A stretch of 64,000 bases of DNA from Atopsyche davidsoni (GCA_022113835.1 JAILWY010000026.1:1136001-1200000), one strand, 5' to 3'; counted from the stretch's first letter, positions 10,836-21,244 are shown. Notes: generated by a model not told the origin, from the sequence alone. Program-made: numbers and translations.

Positions 10836-11075
10836 GTGGCGTGCGATCCATACAAGAAAAAAACCATTAATTATTTTTTCATTAATGATATGGGTAACTT
10901 TTTATACTTTCTTCACTTTGAGTTTATTATAGTTTTAGCATGACTATTTTCGACCAACAGACTTGGTCATCATCAGATGCAGATGCAGATAAAAAGTCAC
11001 CCATATATTAATAAAAAAATGGATCTTCACCAATCAAATGCCTTGACCCTCAACAAGAAAAAACTATTAATTATC
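10836..11075. mobile_element. Hairpin (MITE-like) element with flanking direct repeats
   Basis: An inverted repeat joins 10883-10907 (ATGATATGGGTAACTTTTTA) to about 10988-11012 (ATAAAAAGTCACCCATAT). A 20-base near-identical direct repeat (CAAGAAAAAACTATTAATTA type) flanks it at about 10852 and 11056. The left border carries CAGTGGCGTGCG (10836), which also occurs at 22164 (and as a one-base variant at 29645) and resembles transposon termini. The inner CTTGGTCATCATCAGATGCA (from 10970) is shared with the interruption in the 68-bp array at 51.8 kb. Confidence 0.5.
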
Positions 11076-12111
11076 CTAAAAAAAGTTACAGTTTTAGCAC
11101 TCAAAGTTAAGATGTTTAATTTCATTTTTCATCGTAGTGATATTTAATATGATATTCATATGAAATAAATATTTTCAATTTATTACTTCAGTAAAATATG
11201 TGTATCATTATTGGTGTATATTTGAATAAAAAGACACAAAAGCACAGCAAAAAATTGTAAGACTGTTTGCCATAAATAAATACACACAAAATCACTCTTA
11301 GCACGATTATTTTTGCTGGGAGGCGCGCTATAGTTTATAAAATTTATCGTCATCTCCTAGTTTTGTAATTTAAATATAGAGTATTAAAAATTAAATCAGT
11401 AAGTTGGGGATAAACTTATTTATTTTGGTTTAATTGATAAATATTCTTCAAACAGCCCCCAACATCATTTTATCAAGGCACAGCTAACCTGATTAGTGAC
11501 AATATTGCTTTTAAATGTAATTAGAGTGGTTGGCCTCCCCTGGCTAGAAACGCAAGTGATTTGAAAAATTAATTCCGACATAACCACGCAGTGAAGGCGG
11601 GGGGATGTTTATTGCTACCACATTTAAATTTATTGAATAAGCTTAAGGTTAGTGCGTTAGCCTTTAAGTCTGACAAAGCCTTTGAAAATCAAAAGCGTTC
11701 ACAGTTGTATTTAAGTAATATGACTACTAAAGGGATTTGAGTCACAGATAATGAATGACTATTCATCTGTTCTCTTATGTGAAGTATGATTTGTTTTTAA
11801 ATATAAAAATTTTAAAACGAAAAATTTATAAGACATATAGTTATAAAGAATTCAGAGAAAAATTTGTTTGTGTCCGACTTGTGTCTACATATACTGCATG
11901 ACTCATTTTTTATAAGTTTCTGCATTTGTTTTGCCCAGGTAATTTATTCCAATAATATTAAATAAAAAAAAGTACTTATGCACGACACAAAGGGATATCA
12001 ACAAGACCGATTGCCGATTCTTTGAATCTCAGAACAAAACAACTCGATTTCAGCTTTCTTAGAATGCGATACATCGCGCCTACTCGTAATAATTTGTAAA
12101 ATATAATAACC
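11076..12111. other. AT-rich DNA with a fragment of repeat R3 (11655-11715)
   Basis: Bases 11655-11715 match the R3 family (AAGTCTGACAAAGCCTTTGA followed by AAAAGCGTTCACA). The remainder is AT-rich without recognised features. Confidence 0.4.
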
Positions 12112-12205
12112 AAAGCTGCCTACACGCTCTGCGACACAACTGACAACTGAATTGCAACCTTTTTTTCGGTTGACAATTGCGTCGCAGAGCGTGTAGCCGG
12201 CTTTA
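12112..12205. mobile_element. MITE family T, minimal 94-bp hairpin copy
   Basis: The two ends are near-complementary over about 40 bases: AAAGCTGCCTACACGCTCTG on the left, and the complement of a right arm ending GTGTAGCCGGCTTT. The spacer is only about 14 bases, so the whole element is a hairpin. It belongs to the window's most abundant family, with ends of the type AAGC(T/A)GCCTACACACGCTG and then CGACACAACCGACAACCGAA. Confidence 0.85.
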
Positions 12206-12312
12206 GAAAAAAATCAGGTTTAAGGCAAAACCATAAAAAATGTATACAAAATAAAAGGACGCTATTACCATTCGGTGATCGGTTGTGTCGCAGCATGTGT
12301 AGGCTGGTTAAT
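12206..12312. mobile_element. MITE family T, right-half copy
   Basis: Contains the family's interior word AAAAGGACGCTATTACC and the right end TCGGTTGTGTCGCAGCATGT followed by GTAGGCTGGTTAA. The left arm is absent, perhaps shared with or lost to the hairpin copy next to it. Confidence 0.65.
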
Positions 12313-13584
12313 ATATTACAATAGCCATCGGCTCTTCAACAAGACCACACAGGAATTAATCAGGCTGGGAATGGCCCAAAATCGATCTTCTTCAACATCT
12401 CTTATTGTATGCAAAGCAGGTCCATTATACACGGCACGCGTGTCCGAGCGACGACAATTCACACCCCTCCGGGGGGGATGACTGGCAGCCTTCTCAGGAC
12501 AGGCTGTCACAAGAGCGGGAATCATTTGTCACTTATCATCGTCGACTGAATAAATATGGGACCTACCTGAGAAGTGTATTCTTGGTTCGAAATATTACTT
12601 AATGGCTTTTTTTCATTTGAGATTGTAGACGGTATTTTAAAGACGAGTTTTAATTCACGATTTTACAACACCACAAAAAACAAACACGAGCTATATATAG
12701 TATGTTTTTGACTTGATATTTGAATGATTTTTACTCCTATAACTATAACTCTATAACTCCTTTTTATAATTCACAAAGTAAAAATAATCCGATTCCCGTG
12801 GAACGACACACACATTTACAGCTTATTTACAACAAAGAGAACCAGGAAAAACAAAAATATAAAAGTCTCCCCTTTCTCTTTCCTCTCCCCGCTCTCCAGC
12901 ACGCACCCCGAGGGGATGCTAACACCTACAGGCCGTATTCACCTCGAGAGCACTGTAATAAAACTCGGGCGTGAAAGGTAACGCTGAAACTTTAATGTGT
13001 TGAAAGAGAATCGCGGAAATATCTCTCTGCTTTGTTAAAAAAATAAAATTGTTAAAAATACTTACCTGTTTTATCAAAAAATAATATTTTAATAAAAAAA
13101 ACACAAGAAAGTTAATTCTCCCATATTGACAAAAATATGAAATATAGATATCAGAATGATTACAAAATAGTTTCAATCATTCCTAAAGAAGATTTCAATA
13201 GACCAAATGCTATTTTGATTGATGGACATATTCAATAAAATCATACATGTTTCTATCTACATATTTTTTAATATAAATATTATTAGCAATCGTTCAATGC
13301 TTCCAAATAAACAGAACAAGATTATTACGTGCTATATTGGTAGTAAATATTATCACATACTTTTAAGAATATTTTATTATAAAAAACTGAATTCTTAGTT
13401 TGATATGAAACAAGATGTTTCCACGTAAAAATTTAATTAAATAAACTTAACTCATTTCAACTTCGTGTAAACAAAACAACCGTTCGCGTAAATATTATAT
13501 TCATTAGTTCTTTAATTTTTTTTAAAATAAGTACCTGTTTAGATATTCTCCAAATTTATTATTATATTAATAAATAATCAGAGA
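12313..13584. other. AT-rich DNA; one GC patch at 12405-12530
   Basis: The patch around 12420-12520 (CACCCCTCCGGGGGGGATG) has open frames on both strands that do not resemble known proteins. The remainder is AT-rich and uninformative. Confidence 0.35.
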
Positions 13585-13680
13585 TGTGGTCCCCGATGAG
13601 GAGATAAGGCCGTATCGGCCGGAGCAATCACCTGGTCGCCCGCGCCGGGTTTATCCGAGGTGGAACCAGGTACAGAAATT
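13585..13680. promoter_or_regulatory. Short GC-rich island, candidate regulatory element
   Basis: A compact island holding GATAAGG (13602-13608), a GGCCGTATCGGCC inverted repeat, CACCTG E-box-like and TTTATCC words. These suggest GATA/E-box binding; there is no coding signal. Confidence 0.25.
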
Positions 13681-14116
13681 ATTAGGCATTAAATATGATA
13701 CGTGTTTTCGACTTGCTCGTGACTAAAATTTCAAGGAATACTTTCCTTCTGACTTACAGAGTTCAATCACATTTGATATAGAGTTGTTAATGCAGTAAAT
13801 AAAAATATTTTAATTAAATGTCTGTTGTGCTTTGATTTCTTTACGATATTGTTTTTGCCAATTTCATAGGGATCTTCAAGCAAAAAGAAGTTGTATCACG
13901 TAAATAATAAAAAAAACTTCTTATTATTTTTTTAAATATTACAATATTGAGGTAACTTTTTGCTTATAATTAAGTAGGAAGTCACGCTGGCCTTGTGATT
14001 GCTCAATTGAATCTCATAAATCTCCATCAATTGTGTTATCTTTGCAATTTAAAAATATCAGTACTCCATCGGCTTGAGACTGATTAGTATCATGTAATTA
14101 GTTAACGACAACTTAT

Positions 14117-14191
14117 ACTGCCTACACACGTTGCGACACAACCGACGACTGAACGGAAACAAGCCGATACCGTCCTGTATAGGCTGCTTTA
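14117..14191. mobile_element. MITE family T, 75-bp copy
   Basis: Left end CTGCCTACACACGTTGCGAC and ACAACCGACGACTGAACGG; right end CCTGTATAGGCTGCTTTA. The right arm has lost the CGGTTGTGTCGC block. It follows an AT-rich stretch (13681-14116) in which nothing was recognised. Confidence 0.7.
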
Positions 14192-14499
14192 GTAAAAAAT
14201 ATTTTTTTCAAGTATAAACATAACTCTCAAATCAAAAGATTTCGCTGCCGGGCAATTTCGCTTCAATGATCTGTTCTGACAAAAATTAAATTATACAAGT
14301 CTTACACCAGTAAACTATATTGATATTTTAGAATTAAATTTTGGCAAGTATTTTATAGTTTTGATAAAATATTTGGTTTTTTATTAATATTTTTTTTGTG
14401 TCCAGTTAAGGCTCTCGCATCAAATAATGATATTTTTCTATTTCATTGACCTTGAAATTTATATTCGTTTTTCGTTATCACTGTAACCTGAGTTTCTTG

Positions 14500-15200
14500 T
14501 CAACTCACGGCGGTTGAGGAGCTGCTTTTTACCACAAGGCTGGAGCATAAGTGACCGGGTGGCTTTCGGGGGCTGCGTCATTAGTCTAAGTGGAGACCCA
14601 AGCCTCTCCCGACGGCGCCCAGCAACCTGCGCCCTGCACCCTTCGCCTTGCGCCCTGCACCCTGGACCTGGTGCAAGTCATGGCGCATGCTGCCGTACTT
14701 ATATTTGGAGATACATAATCGTTCAATTAAGAGCATTCTCACTTGTTGCAACACACAATAATCACACTTTGCGACGATTTTTCGATAACGTGTATTACCG
14801 AAAAAAAAAAATCTGTCAGTTTTTGTACAGCACTAAAATTTTAATAGTTGAAATCAAAGAAAAAAGTAGCATTTAAGAAAATAATAAAAGTACAATATTT
14901 TTTACCTCGTGCCAAATTTGTGGTTTTTGGGTCATGGGGCTGTTGCATGTGTCCCACCAAAATATGATATTTTTGTATGGAAATTAAACTCAAGCCGATG
15001 TTTCCCGAACCTTTCCGATCTGATCCGAAAAGGTGGAACATCTGAGACCGTAATTACGTCATTGCCAGGTCCGCGGTGACTAACTGCCCCCTCACCCCCC
15101 CCCCCCCTCGCCGCGGGAAGGTCGCCATCTTGATTGGCAGATGCAGGCCGACTGTGCATGGGTACTGCATCACTGAAACAAACATTCATTGGGATAGAAC
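14500..15200. other. Two GC-rich patches; 14-base C tract
   Basis: 14510-14700 contains a degenerate (CCTGCGCCCTGCAC)-type minisatellite near 14626-14670. 15050-15170 contains a 14-base C run (about 15096-15109) next to CTCGCCGCGGG and a TTGATTGGCAG CCAAT-like box. The open frames over both are not recognised as proteins. DNA between and around them is AT-rich. Confidence 0.35.
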
Positions 15201-15394
15201 GGAAACTCACATGTCCTATTTGATTTTTTAAGTATACTGATGAAATATATATATTTCATAGTCAGAAATATATTTAATTTATATTTTTATAATATTTGTA
15301 ATGTATATTTTTAAAAGAGAGTACTAGGTGGAATTCCATCTTAATATTTTAAATAAAATACTCTAGTGAATTCTCCACATGTTAATTGTTTTTT

Positions 15395-15503
15395 TATCGG
15401 TGACCGGCTCGCCATCCGCTCATGATGACATGCTGTTTTATAATAACCTCACTCAGTTTGATAGTGTCAACGTGAAAGGTTGGCGAAATCGGTCACCAAT
15501 AAA
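15395..15503. mobile_element. Small inverted-repeat element
   Basis: TTATCGGTGACCGGCTCGCC at the left is inverted at the right as GGCGAAATCGGTCACCAATA, giving arms of about 20 bases with a few mismatches around a 70-base interior. This is consistent with a very small MITE. No second copy was noticed and flanking duplications are unclear. Confidence 0.45.
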
Positions 15504-15521
15504 TAAGATATATAAATAAGC

Positions 15522-15632
15522 AGAAATCGTGAGCAGCGTCTTCTTTAAATTCGAGTACCCAGCCAAACATATGTTCAATCACTATTGCATCGTTCATCGA
15601 ATACGTCATTCTGTGACGGGCAACATTTCTAG
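15522..15632 (+). mobile_element. Helitron 3' end, truncated copy
   Basis: Ends with a hairpin CGTCA-TTCTG-TGACG (15604-15618), a short spacer and CTAG (15629-15632) followed by T, the standard Helitron 3' signature. The preceding ATATGTTCAATCACTATTGC and ATCGTTCATCGAATACGTCA match 17709-17749 closely. The GTGAGCAGCGTC and GAGTACCCAGCC parts match the inverted copy at 60.88 kb. The 5' end was not found. Confidence 0.75.
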
Positions 15633-15714
15633 TTAATTAAAGTAAAGTTAAGAAGATACATATTTATATCATAGTATACGGCTAGTGCAAGTAAATAAAT
15701 GCATTATATTATTG

Positions 15715-16080
15715 ATTTTTGTGAAGACCGTCTCACAGAAAGTACGATTTTGCCTATACAGGTTTTATTGATTGATAATGATTAAGCACATTTATTCAAA
15801 TATTGAAAATTGATTTAAGAAACTCTTAGAAAAATATCATCGTGATTTGTGTTAATTGGCATAATAAGTACGGTGTTTCACTTATAGGATATGATTGTTA
15901 AAAAATCTTGCTTAGTACAAGTGATTTGTTGGTATAATTGGTAATGCACCGGCCATGTAAGCTTGGGGATGGGTGTTTCAAATCCCACACAAATCACCAC
16001 ACAAATCACGATGATATTTTTCTAAGAGTTACATTAGTCAATTATAAATATATTTGAAAAAATGTATTTAATCACTATCA
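15715..16080. repeat. tRNA-derived repeat, tail-out pair
   Basis: 15762-15860 is a minus-strand 3' half (TTGATTGATAATGATTAAGC... to ATCGTGATTTGTGT). About 15885-16075 is a plus-strand copy with head GGATATGATTGTTAAAAA, A box TTGGTATAATTGG, GCACCGGCCATGTAAGCTTG and B box region GTTTCAAATCCC. The word ACACAAATCAC is duplicated at the end of the tRNA-like part. Confidence 0.65.
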
Positions 16081-16164
16081 ATTAATAAATGCAATTTAAT
16101 TTAAAAAAAAGTATTATTTCATGATTTATTTATTTTAAATCAAAATTTTATTATTACTTATTTG

Positions 16165-16412
16165 AAGATGATTAAAAAAATTCTCAGAAAAATATCATCG
16201 TGATTTGTGTGGAATTTGAACCCACATCCCCAGGCTTACATGGCCGGTGTACTGACTATTGTACTAACGAATCACATCCACAATCATACTCTACATATGA
16301 ACCAATGTGCCCAGGCCAACCAAGTACAAGGGTACAAGGAACAAGTACAAGCTACATCGTTAGTACAAGAGTGGGTTCAAATCCTAACTAATGTGCCTAA
16401 TCATATTAGTAA
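16165..16412. repeat. tRNA-derived repeat pair, right tail split by a Helitron
   Basis: 16180-16270 is a minus-strand tRNA-like segment (TTTGAACCCACATCCCCAGG, TACATGGCCGGTGTA), followed by head sequence (CTACATATGAACCAATGTGC). About 16340-16412 is plus-strand, with a B-box-like GGGTTCAAATCCT and the tail CCTAATCATATTAGTAA. That tail stops at 16412 and resumes at 17774 after the Helitron. Confidence 0.7.
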
Positions 16413-17773
16413 TCTACTATAATAATAGCCATTGTGTGTGTGTCTGTATGTTTCATTTTTTGCTTCTCTATAGAATATCTTAAAAGATACAACGCTGATT
16501 TTTTGCACGTAAGTTAACACATTGTGATCGGGTGATTTTTTTGTCACCGAGGGGCTGAGATCGGGGGTTTTTTGGATATATACGTCTCAAATTACAGTTT
16601 CTGTAAAATAGCCATATCTTTCGAACTATTGGGTATTTTTCAAAAAAACTTTTAGTGTCTTAATCTAAAATAATTGCTTTATTTATTTATTATACATACA
16701 TGCTTTGTACACAAAATTACTATACAATAAATGAAATGGAAAGTGAAAAACACACTTTTACGATCAAAATTACATTGTTATAAAAAATCACAATACTTTT
16801 TGTAAATTTTTATTAGATCTAATCAGAAACAAAACAACCTAATAATGCGTCAACGTATGATAGTATGACGAAAATAGTATCACAGTGTCACTGAAATAAG
16901 GGAGAGAGTCTCTGTTTATTTAGTTTGCAGTAATAACTATTGTGTTCTGTTGGTATAGTTTACCGTTATTTTTTATGACCATGGTTTCAAATACTTCGAT
17001 ATTTGTTTGTGTCTAATGTTTGTCAACAGCTGGCAAAAGATACGACACCGGTAACTGCTCGGGTAAAGCGAGCGTTCATCCGTTTCCCGTACACCACCGC
17101 CAGTCTATGCAGAACGCATAAATGCGTCTCCCGTCCTCTACCGCCAGGCAGCGAGGAACGCATTTATGCGTCTCCCGATCACAATGTGTTAAGTAAATTT
17201 TTCCGCAGCTATGTGCCGAATTTCAAGACGATAGGATAATATTTTTATTCATAAACTAATTTAATTAAACTATAAAATATGCTCTAGCGAGTTTTAATAT
17301 GTACGAATTATAGGGTTTTATTGTTCAACACGAGAATTTCAAATTTAGAACTTTTACAAAAAAAACAAATTTTGATGCTTCTTAGAAATTTTCAGTTTAT
17401 GTCAGCTTGACACAAGTACCAATTTTATTTTTTTATCGAAATTGCGTTAGAAATTATTAATCATATCATTAATAACTTAAAATGCCTCCTTAAAAAATAA
17501 CACCGTCTAAGCACAGCAAACGTAATTAAAAAAGAATAGCACAATTGAACGTGGTAAAGACTGCATCTAATAAAGAAAAGTGCAGTGAAAGTGATTCGAT
17601 GTTTTTGACACGAAATGTGATATTTCCTAGAATGGCTTTGCTTTCAAAATTAATATCCGGTTATTAAAAAAATATGTGTACAAAATATTCATCTAATTGT
17701 CAGCCAAACATATGTTCAAACACTATTGCATCGTTCATCGAATACGTCATTTTATGACGGGCTACATTTCTAG
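16413..17773 (+). mobile_element. Non-autonomous Helitron, complete (1361 bp)
   Basis: Starts with TC (TCTACTATAATAATAGCC), ends with hairpin CGTCA-TTTTA-TGACG (17745-17759) and CTAG (17770-17773), and lies between A and T without target duplication. Joining 16412 to 17774 restores a repeat tail identical over 40 bp to the uninterrupted one at 44629-44668, which fixes both borders. The cargo has a perfect 19-bp inverted repeat (16514-16532 with 17174-17192, TTAACACATTGTGATCGGG) and three degenerate tandem units near 17068-17190 containing ACGCATAAATGCGT or its complement. There is no Rep/helicase coding, so it depends on a partner. The 78-codon open frame at 17003 spans these units and is probably not a gene. 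Confidence 0.9.
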
Positions 17774-17842
17774 TAATATAATAAACCCGTAATGGGTAAT
17801 AAATACGCATCTGATTGACGTTCAATCCAAAAAAATAGTCAT
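17774..17842 (+). repeat. Tail of the tRNA-derived repeat, continued after the Helitron
   Basis: TAATATAATAAACCCGTAAT through CTGATTGACGTTCAATCC, ending in an A-rich stretch. It is the outer end of the copy that begins near 16340. Confidence 0.8.
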
Positions 17843-17949
17843 CAGAATTTAATGTTGAAATAAATTAAACACGATTGCGATAGTGTTTCAGCGATCACAG
17901 AAATAAAACGAAAACACGAGACAACAACACACGGGAAGGTCCAGTCCCC

Positions 17950-18130
17950 TCTCTGTCGGGGGCGGGGCGGGGCGGGGCGGGGCGGCGACCAATGGCGCGC
18001 GCCGCCCTGCCCCGCCCCGCCCCGCCCTCCCGCCCCGCCGCCCCGCCCCGCCCCGCCCCGGCGCCGCGCCGCACAGCGCGCTCAGTACTCCGCGGCGCGT
18101 GCGACGGTCCACTCCTCGTGGCCCGACCCT
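17950..18130 (+). promoter_or_regulatory. GC-box/CCAAT promoter island
   Basis: G-rich GGGGC repeats (17957-17983) face C-rich CCCCG repeats (18009-18060), an inverted arrangement of GC boxes. Between them lies a CCAAT box (CGACCAATGGC, CCAAT at 17989-17993). An initiator-like TCAGT lies at 18082-18086 (A at 18084). A GGTCC downstream (18106) resembles a DPE but is about five bases closer than usual. It is followed 270 bp later by the candidate coding exon, which supports a housekeeping- or developmental-type promoter on the plus strand. The long proline/glycine-arginine frames here are products of the repeats. Confidence 0.5.
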
Positions 18131-18310
18131 CATCCTCAACAATCAAAAACACGACAGACAAAGTGAACCACCCTTTTTTATTCTGTGATATTTTATACAA
18201 ATAAACAAAAGAAAATTTGCACTTTTTAAAATTAGATTTTTTTGAGTGCTTATCGGTTTCGATTCGATTTGCGGACTTTGTTGTGTGCGGTTCTGGTGCA
18301 GTTGGTGTTG

Positions 18311-18334
18311 ATGAGCCCCCGCGGTGGCCGCTAG
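18311..18334 (+). other. Possible 7-codon upstream ORF
   Basis: ATG at 18311 in a weak context, ending at TAG (18332-18334), 17 bases before the candidate main ATG. If the promoter at 18.0 kb is real this would lie in the 5' leader and could dampen translation. Confidence 0.25.
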
Positions 18335-18351
18335 GCGCTCCGCCCCCCAAA

Positions 18352-18423
18352 ATGATCACAGATATGAGCCACGCGGGGTTCTATGCCCAGGTGCCTTCGA
18401 TGTCTAACATCACCAAGTCGATT
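18352..18423 (+). CDS. Candidate first coding exon of an unrecognised gene
   Basis: The ATG at 18352 has a good start context (CCCCAAAATGA, A at -3) and is the first ATG of its frame. Twenty-four codons read MITDMSHAGFYAQVPSMSNI followed by TKSI, then GTGAGT at 18424 gives a strong phase-0 donor. The composition (Met/Ser/Pro with aromatic residues, low complexity absent) resembles N-termini of developmental transcription factors, but I cannot name the family. It lies about 270 bp downstream of a GC-box/CCAAT promoter island with an initiator, and a 7-codon uORF precedes it. No second exon is recognised to the right, so the first intron would be long and may leave the window. The frame continues only a short way past the donor, into an AT microsatellite. 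Alternatives are a chance ORF or a non-coding leader. Confidence 0.4.
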
Positions 18424-18427
18424 GTGA

Positions 18428-18434
<7 letters not shown>

Positions 18435-18468
<34 letters not shown>

Positions 18469-18470
18469 TT
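18435..18470. repeat. (TA)n microsatellite just inside the putative intron
   Basis: About 14 TA units beginning six bases after the GTGAGT motif. Confidence 0.85.
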
Positions 18471-19655
18471 TTTTTTTAGTTTTATGAAGTGTCATTACCC
18501 GTCCTTACCTTTTAAGAAAACCTAGTCTTGTATCCCACGCAGAACTATTAACGTATCATTACCATCATAATATACTTAAAAAAAAAACGTCATTACTATT
18601 GCGTCGTAAAATTGTTAATACAATTAAAATAATGACACGATTAAGATGACGGAAGATCAAAATCAAGTATAACACTATATTTTTCAATATATATTATCAT
18701 ATTAATGAAATATAAAAAGTAATAAATCTGTTTTTAACGTTATACCTATGTAGTATGATAGGTTTATATTGATTATCATAGATAATAGGTATATATTAGA
18801 TCACAAATCACGTTTCTTTGATTGTTATATCTATCATCTCCATCATGTGCACATATTGTTTAATAATAAATGTCCACTGGAGCATAGCTTAACAAAATTT
18901 GCTGTATAACACGACTTACAGAGTACTATTTTCAAAAGAAACATAATACACAGTATACTGACAGACGGCGATACGATACGGTAACTTCGAAATTAAGTAG
19001 CGAAATGGACGTATACGTAGACGTGTACTATTATATTTTCCACTCAAGCAGAAAGACGAATACAGTACAAACACTTGGATTATTTAGACTTTGATAACAT
19101 TAGAATGCAGTAAATTTAGCTTCTAGTTGATAGGTATTTTTTTATATATATCTTTCAAGTTTTTTATACGCATAAACAATGTTATTTGAAGTACAATAGT
19201 TGACTACGAAAAAAGTTATAAAGGTTTTTTGATGAGTATCGGGTCCATTTTAAAACAAAACAAAATTATTATTTATCGCAAGGTAAATGACACTTTAACG
19301 ATTTATTTTATTATTTAAATCCGCTCTTTTTTTACCAATAATAATATATGCATAAAAGAAACCGATTCTAAAGGAGTCAGCATCTATTAAACTACACAGC
19401 TTTTTGATCTATAAATAAATATTGACAATAAAAAATATATGGAGTGTATTTAATTCTTATAGTATATAGTAAAACAAATCAAATCAATATTTCTTATACG
19501 ATAGCATTTTGTTTGGAATAGTTTATCTTCTGTAGAACCATATGATCACGATCAGCGTTCTCCTATCATAAACATCCTGAACCGTCAGCATCCGAAGTGT
19601 CGCAATATCACCAGAAGAAAAAAAACCAAATAGTTTCAACCGTAAAATCTGCCAT
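18471..19655. other. AT-rich DNA, probable intron
   Basis: No exon, repeat family or RNA gene recognised. The assignment as intron depends on the exon at 18352. Confidence 0.35.
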
Positions 19656-19659
19656 TTGA

Positions 19660-19920
19660 AAAAAAAACTTGTTGACAGGATCTCTCAAGGCAGGGGTCGT
19701 AAATCGCGGGCCGATCAGATAAAGGAGGCCGGGGCAGGGGCGGCCAGGCCGGGCCGCGGTCCCTTTGTGGGCCCGCCCGTTGTTTGCGGCCCCATTGTTA
19801 CTCGCCGCAGGAAGAGATTCGGCGGCTCAAACGACTTCCATAAGGCCCCGTGGCCGCAATGGGTCCTTGTGATTGTAGCGAATCTGGATTATCGGCTGAA
19901 AGTGGCCGCCGTAGCGGTTG
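19660..19920. promoter_or_regulatory. GC-rich island, candidate enhancer
   Basis: Contains GGCCGATCAGATAAAGGAGG, CCGCGGTCCCTTTGTGGGCC, a Sox-like CCATTGTT (19792-19799) and TGGATTATCGG. It lies 1.2 kb downstream of the candidate first exon, a common place for an intronic enhancer. No exon-like frame with splice sites was seen. Its right edge merges into a tandem array. Confidence 0.3.
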
Positions 19921-20400
19921 ACTTGGAAAAAGCTTTCTTTGTACCCGAGCTTTTATGATACTGTTATATATTCCGTGTTCGTCACTGTGTTTACGCGAGC
20001 TATGTATCTTTTCACTCATGCTTGAGTTCTTGTGCTCTATGATTGTAGCGAGTTTGCGTTATTATGGAAAAAGCTTTTTATCCGAGCTTTTATACATTAC
20101 GTGCTCATCACTATGTTTCTGCGAACTTTTCCACAGGGTATGTCTTTATACTAATGCCCGGATTCTTATGCTCTATGATTTTACCGAGTCGGGGTTATTT
20201 TAGAAAGCTTTTTATCCGAGTTTTTATGATACTTTTTTTTTTTGTAGTACATGCTTGTCACTTTATTAACGCGAGTCTTCAATGTTTTTTTTTTTTAATT
20301 TATTTATCGTATGCTCGAGTCCTTGTGTTGTGTTATTGTAGTGAGTCTACAATCTACAGTCTTAAAAGCTTTCTTTTTATTCGAACTGTAAATACTGAAA
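19871..20400 (+). repeat. Degenerate tandem array, unit about 135-160 bp
   Basis: GGAAAAAGCTTT(C/T)T followed by CCGAGCTTTTATGATAC-like sequence starts units at about 19925, 20066, 20203 and (partial) 20363. Each unit also contains GTG(C/T)TC(G/A)TCACT, ACGCGAG and a TGCTCTATGATTGTAGCGAG block. The first partial unit is only the block ending GATTGTAGCGAATCTGG (from 19871). The long open frames here follow the array and are not genes. Confidence 0.8.
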
Positions 20401-20689
20401 AATGAATGGATTGTGATATCAGTGATAATCACAATCTTGAGTGTTATGCTCACATTTTTGGTTGAACCAACCTTTTAGAAATTTAATGAAGAAATGTCGC
20501 AGTTCACTTGTATTCTAAATATTGTATTTATGCAAACATGGTCCCCATACCTTTAAAACATATTTGACCGAGTGATCGATTTAACTCACTGAGGTCTTAG
20601 AACGTTGTCGTAAAAATAGCAACAGAGCTCGTGTCTATCAAATATCAGAGACAAAATATGCCGTATTGTGCAATTGTGTTCCTATTTAT

Positions 20690-20830
20690 GTAAACTAACG
20701 GTAAATGGGCCCCCGGGGTCCATTAGGCTTGCACCCCGGGACCCCTGGAGCCCCGCGGGGCTGGGGGCCATTTGTGGGGCTCCGCTAAGTCCTGGTGGGC
20801 CCCCTTGTCGGCAGGACGTGCGAATAAATG
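20690..20830. promoter_or_regulatory. GC-rich island with internal inverted GGGCCCC/GGGGTCC words
   Basis: GGGCCCCCGGGGTCC, CACCCCGGGACCCCTGGAGC and CCCCGCGGGGCTGGGGGCC give strong local self-complementarity. A structured or GC-skewed regulatory island is possible; there is no coding evidence. 20400-20689 is AT-rich with nothing seen. Confidence 0.25.
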
Positions 20831-21240
20831 CAAAGCTACATAGCAATTTTATGATGCTTTGTCGAATAACAATGTTATTAAGAAAATAATGCCATTGTGA
20901 TGGTGATAATATGGCGTATTAGGTATAAGAACACCATCGAATTATAATAGGTTTTAAAATAGGTAGATTTTTTATTATTACATATTTTTTTTATGGGAAT
21001 TTTTATGTATCAGTTTACACTAAAAACATCCGTTAAAGTTGACAGGTATTGCAAAAAAATAAATTTTGCTTTTTACAAGAATGTTTTGATTGATCTCGAA
21101 TATTTTATAAAAATCAATAAATTAATGTTTTCCCAAAAATTAATTTAGATAATACTTTTTTCTATAGAATTTGTTTCAACAATTTATGTTAACATACAAA
21201 TCGTCACTAACTGAAATAGGCGTGAGCCGAATAACATCAC
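20831..21240. other. AT-rich DNA, nothing recognised
   Basis: No shared repeat, exon or RNA gene noted. Confidence 0.4.
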
Positions 21241-21244
21241 TTTG

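Noticed and set aside
17003..17239. 78-codon frame inside the Helitron as a captured gene
   Set aside because: It spans three degenerate tandem units with ACGCAT(A/T)(A/T)ATGCGT and ends in repeat sequence.
18106..18110. Downstream promoter element for the 18.08 kb initiator
   Set aside because: GGTCC fits the loose consensus but starts at +23 rather than +28.
17888..18359. Minus-strand frames of 84 and 154 codons over the promoter island
   Set aside because: They cross the GC-box arrays and are low-complexity; the plus-strand exon explains the region better.
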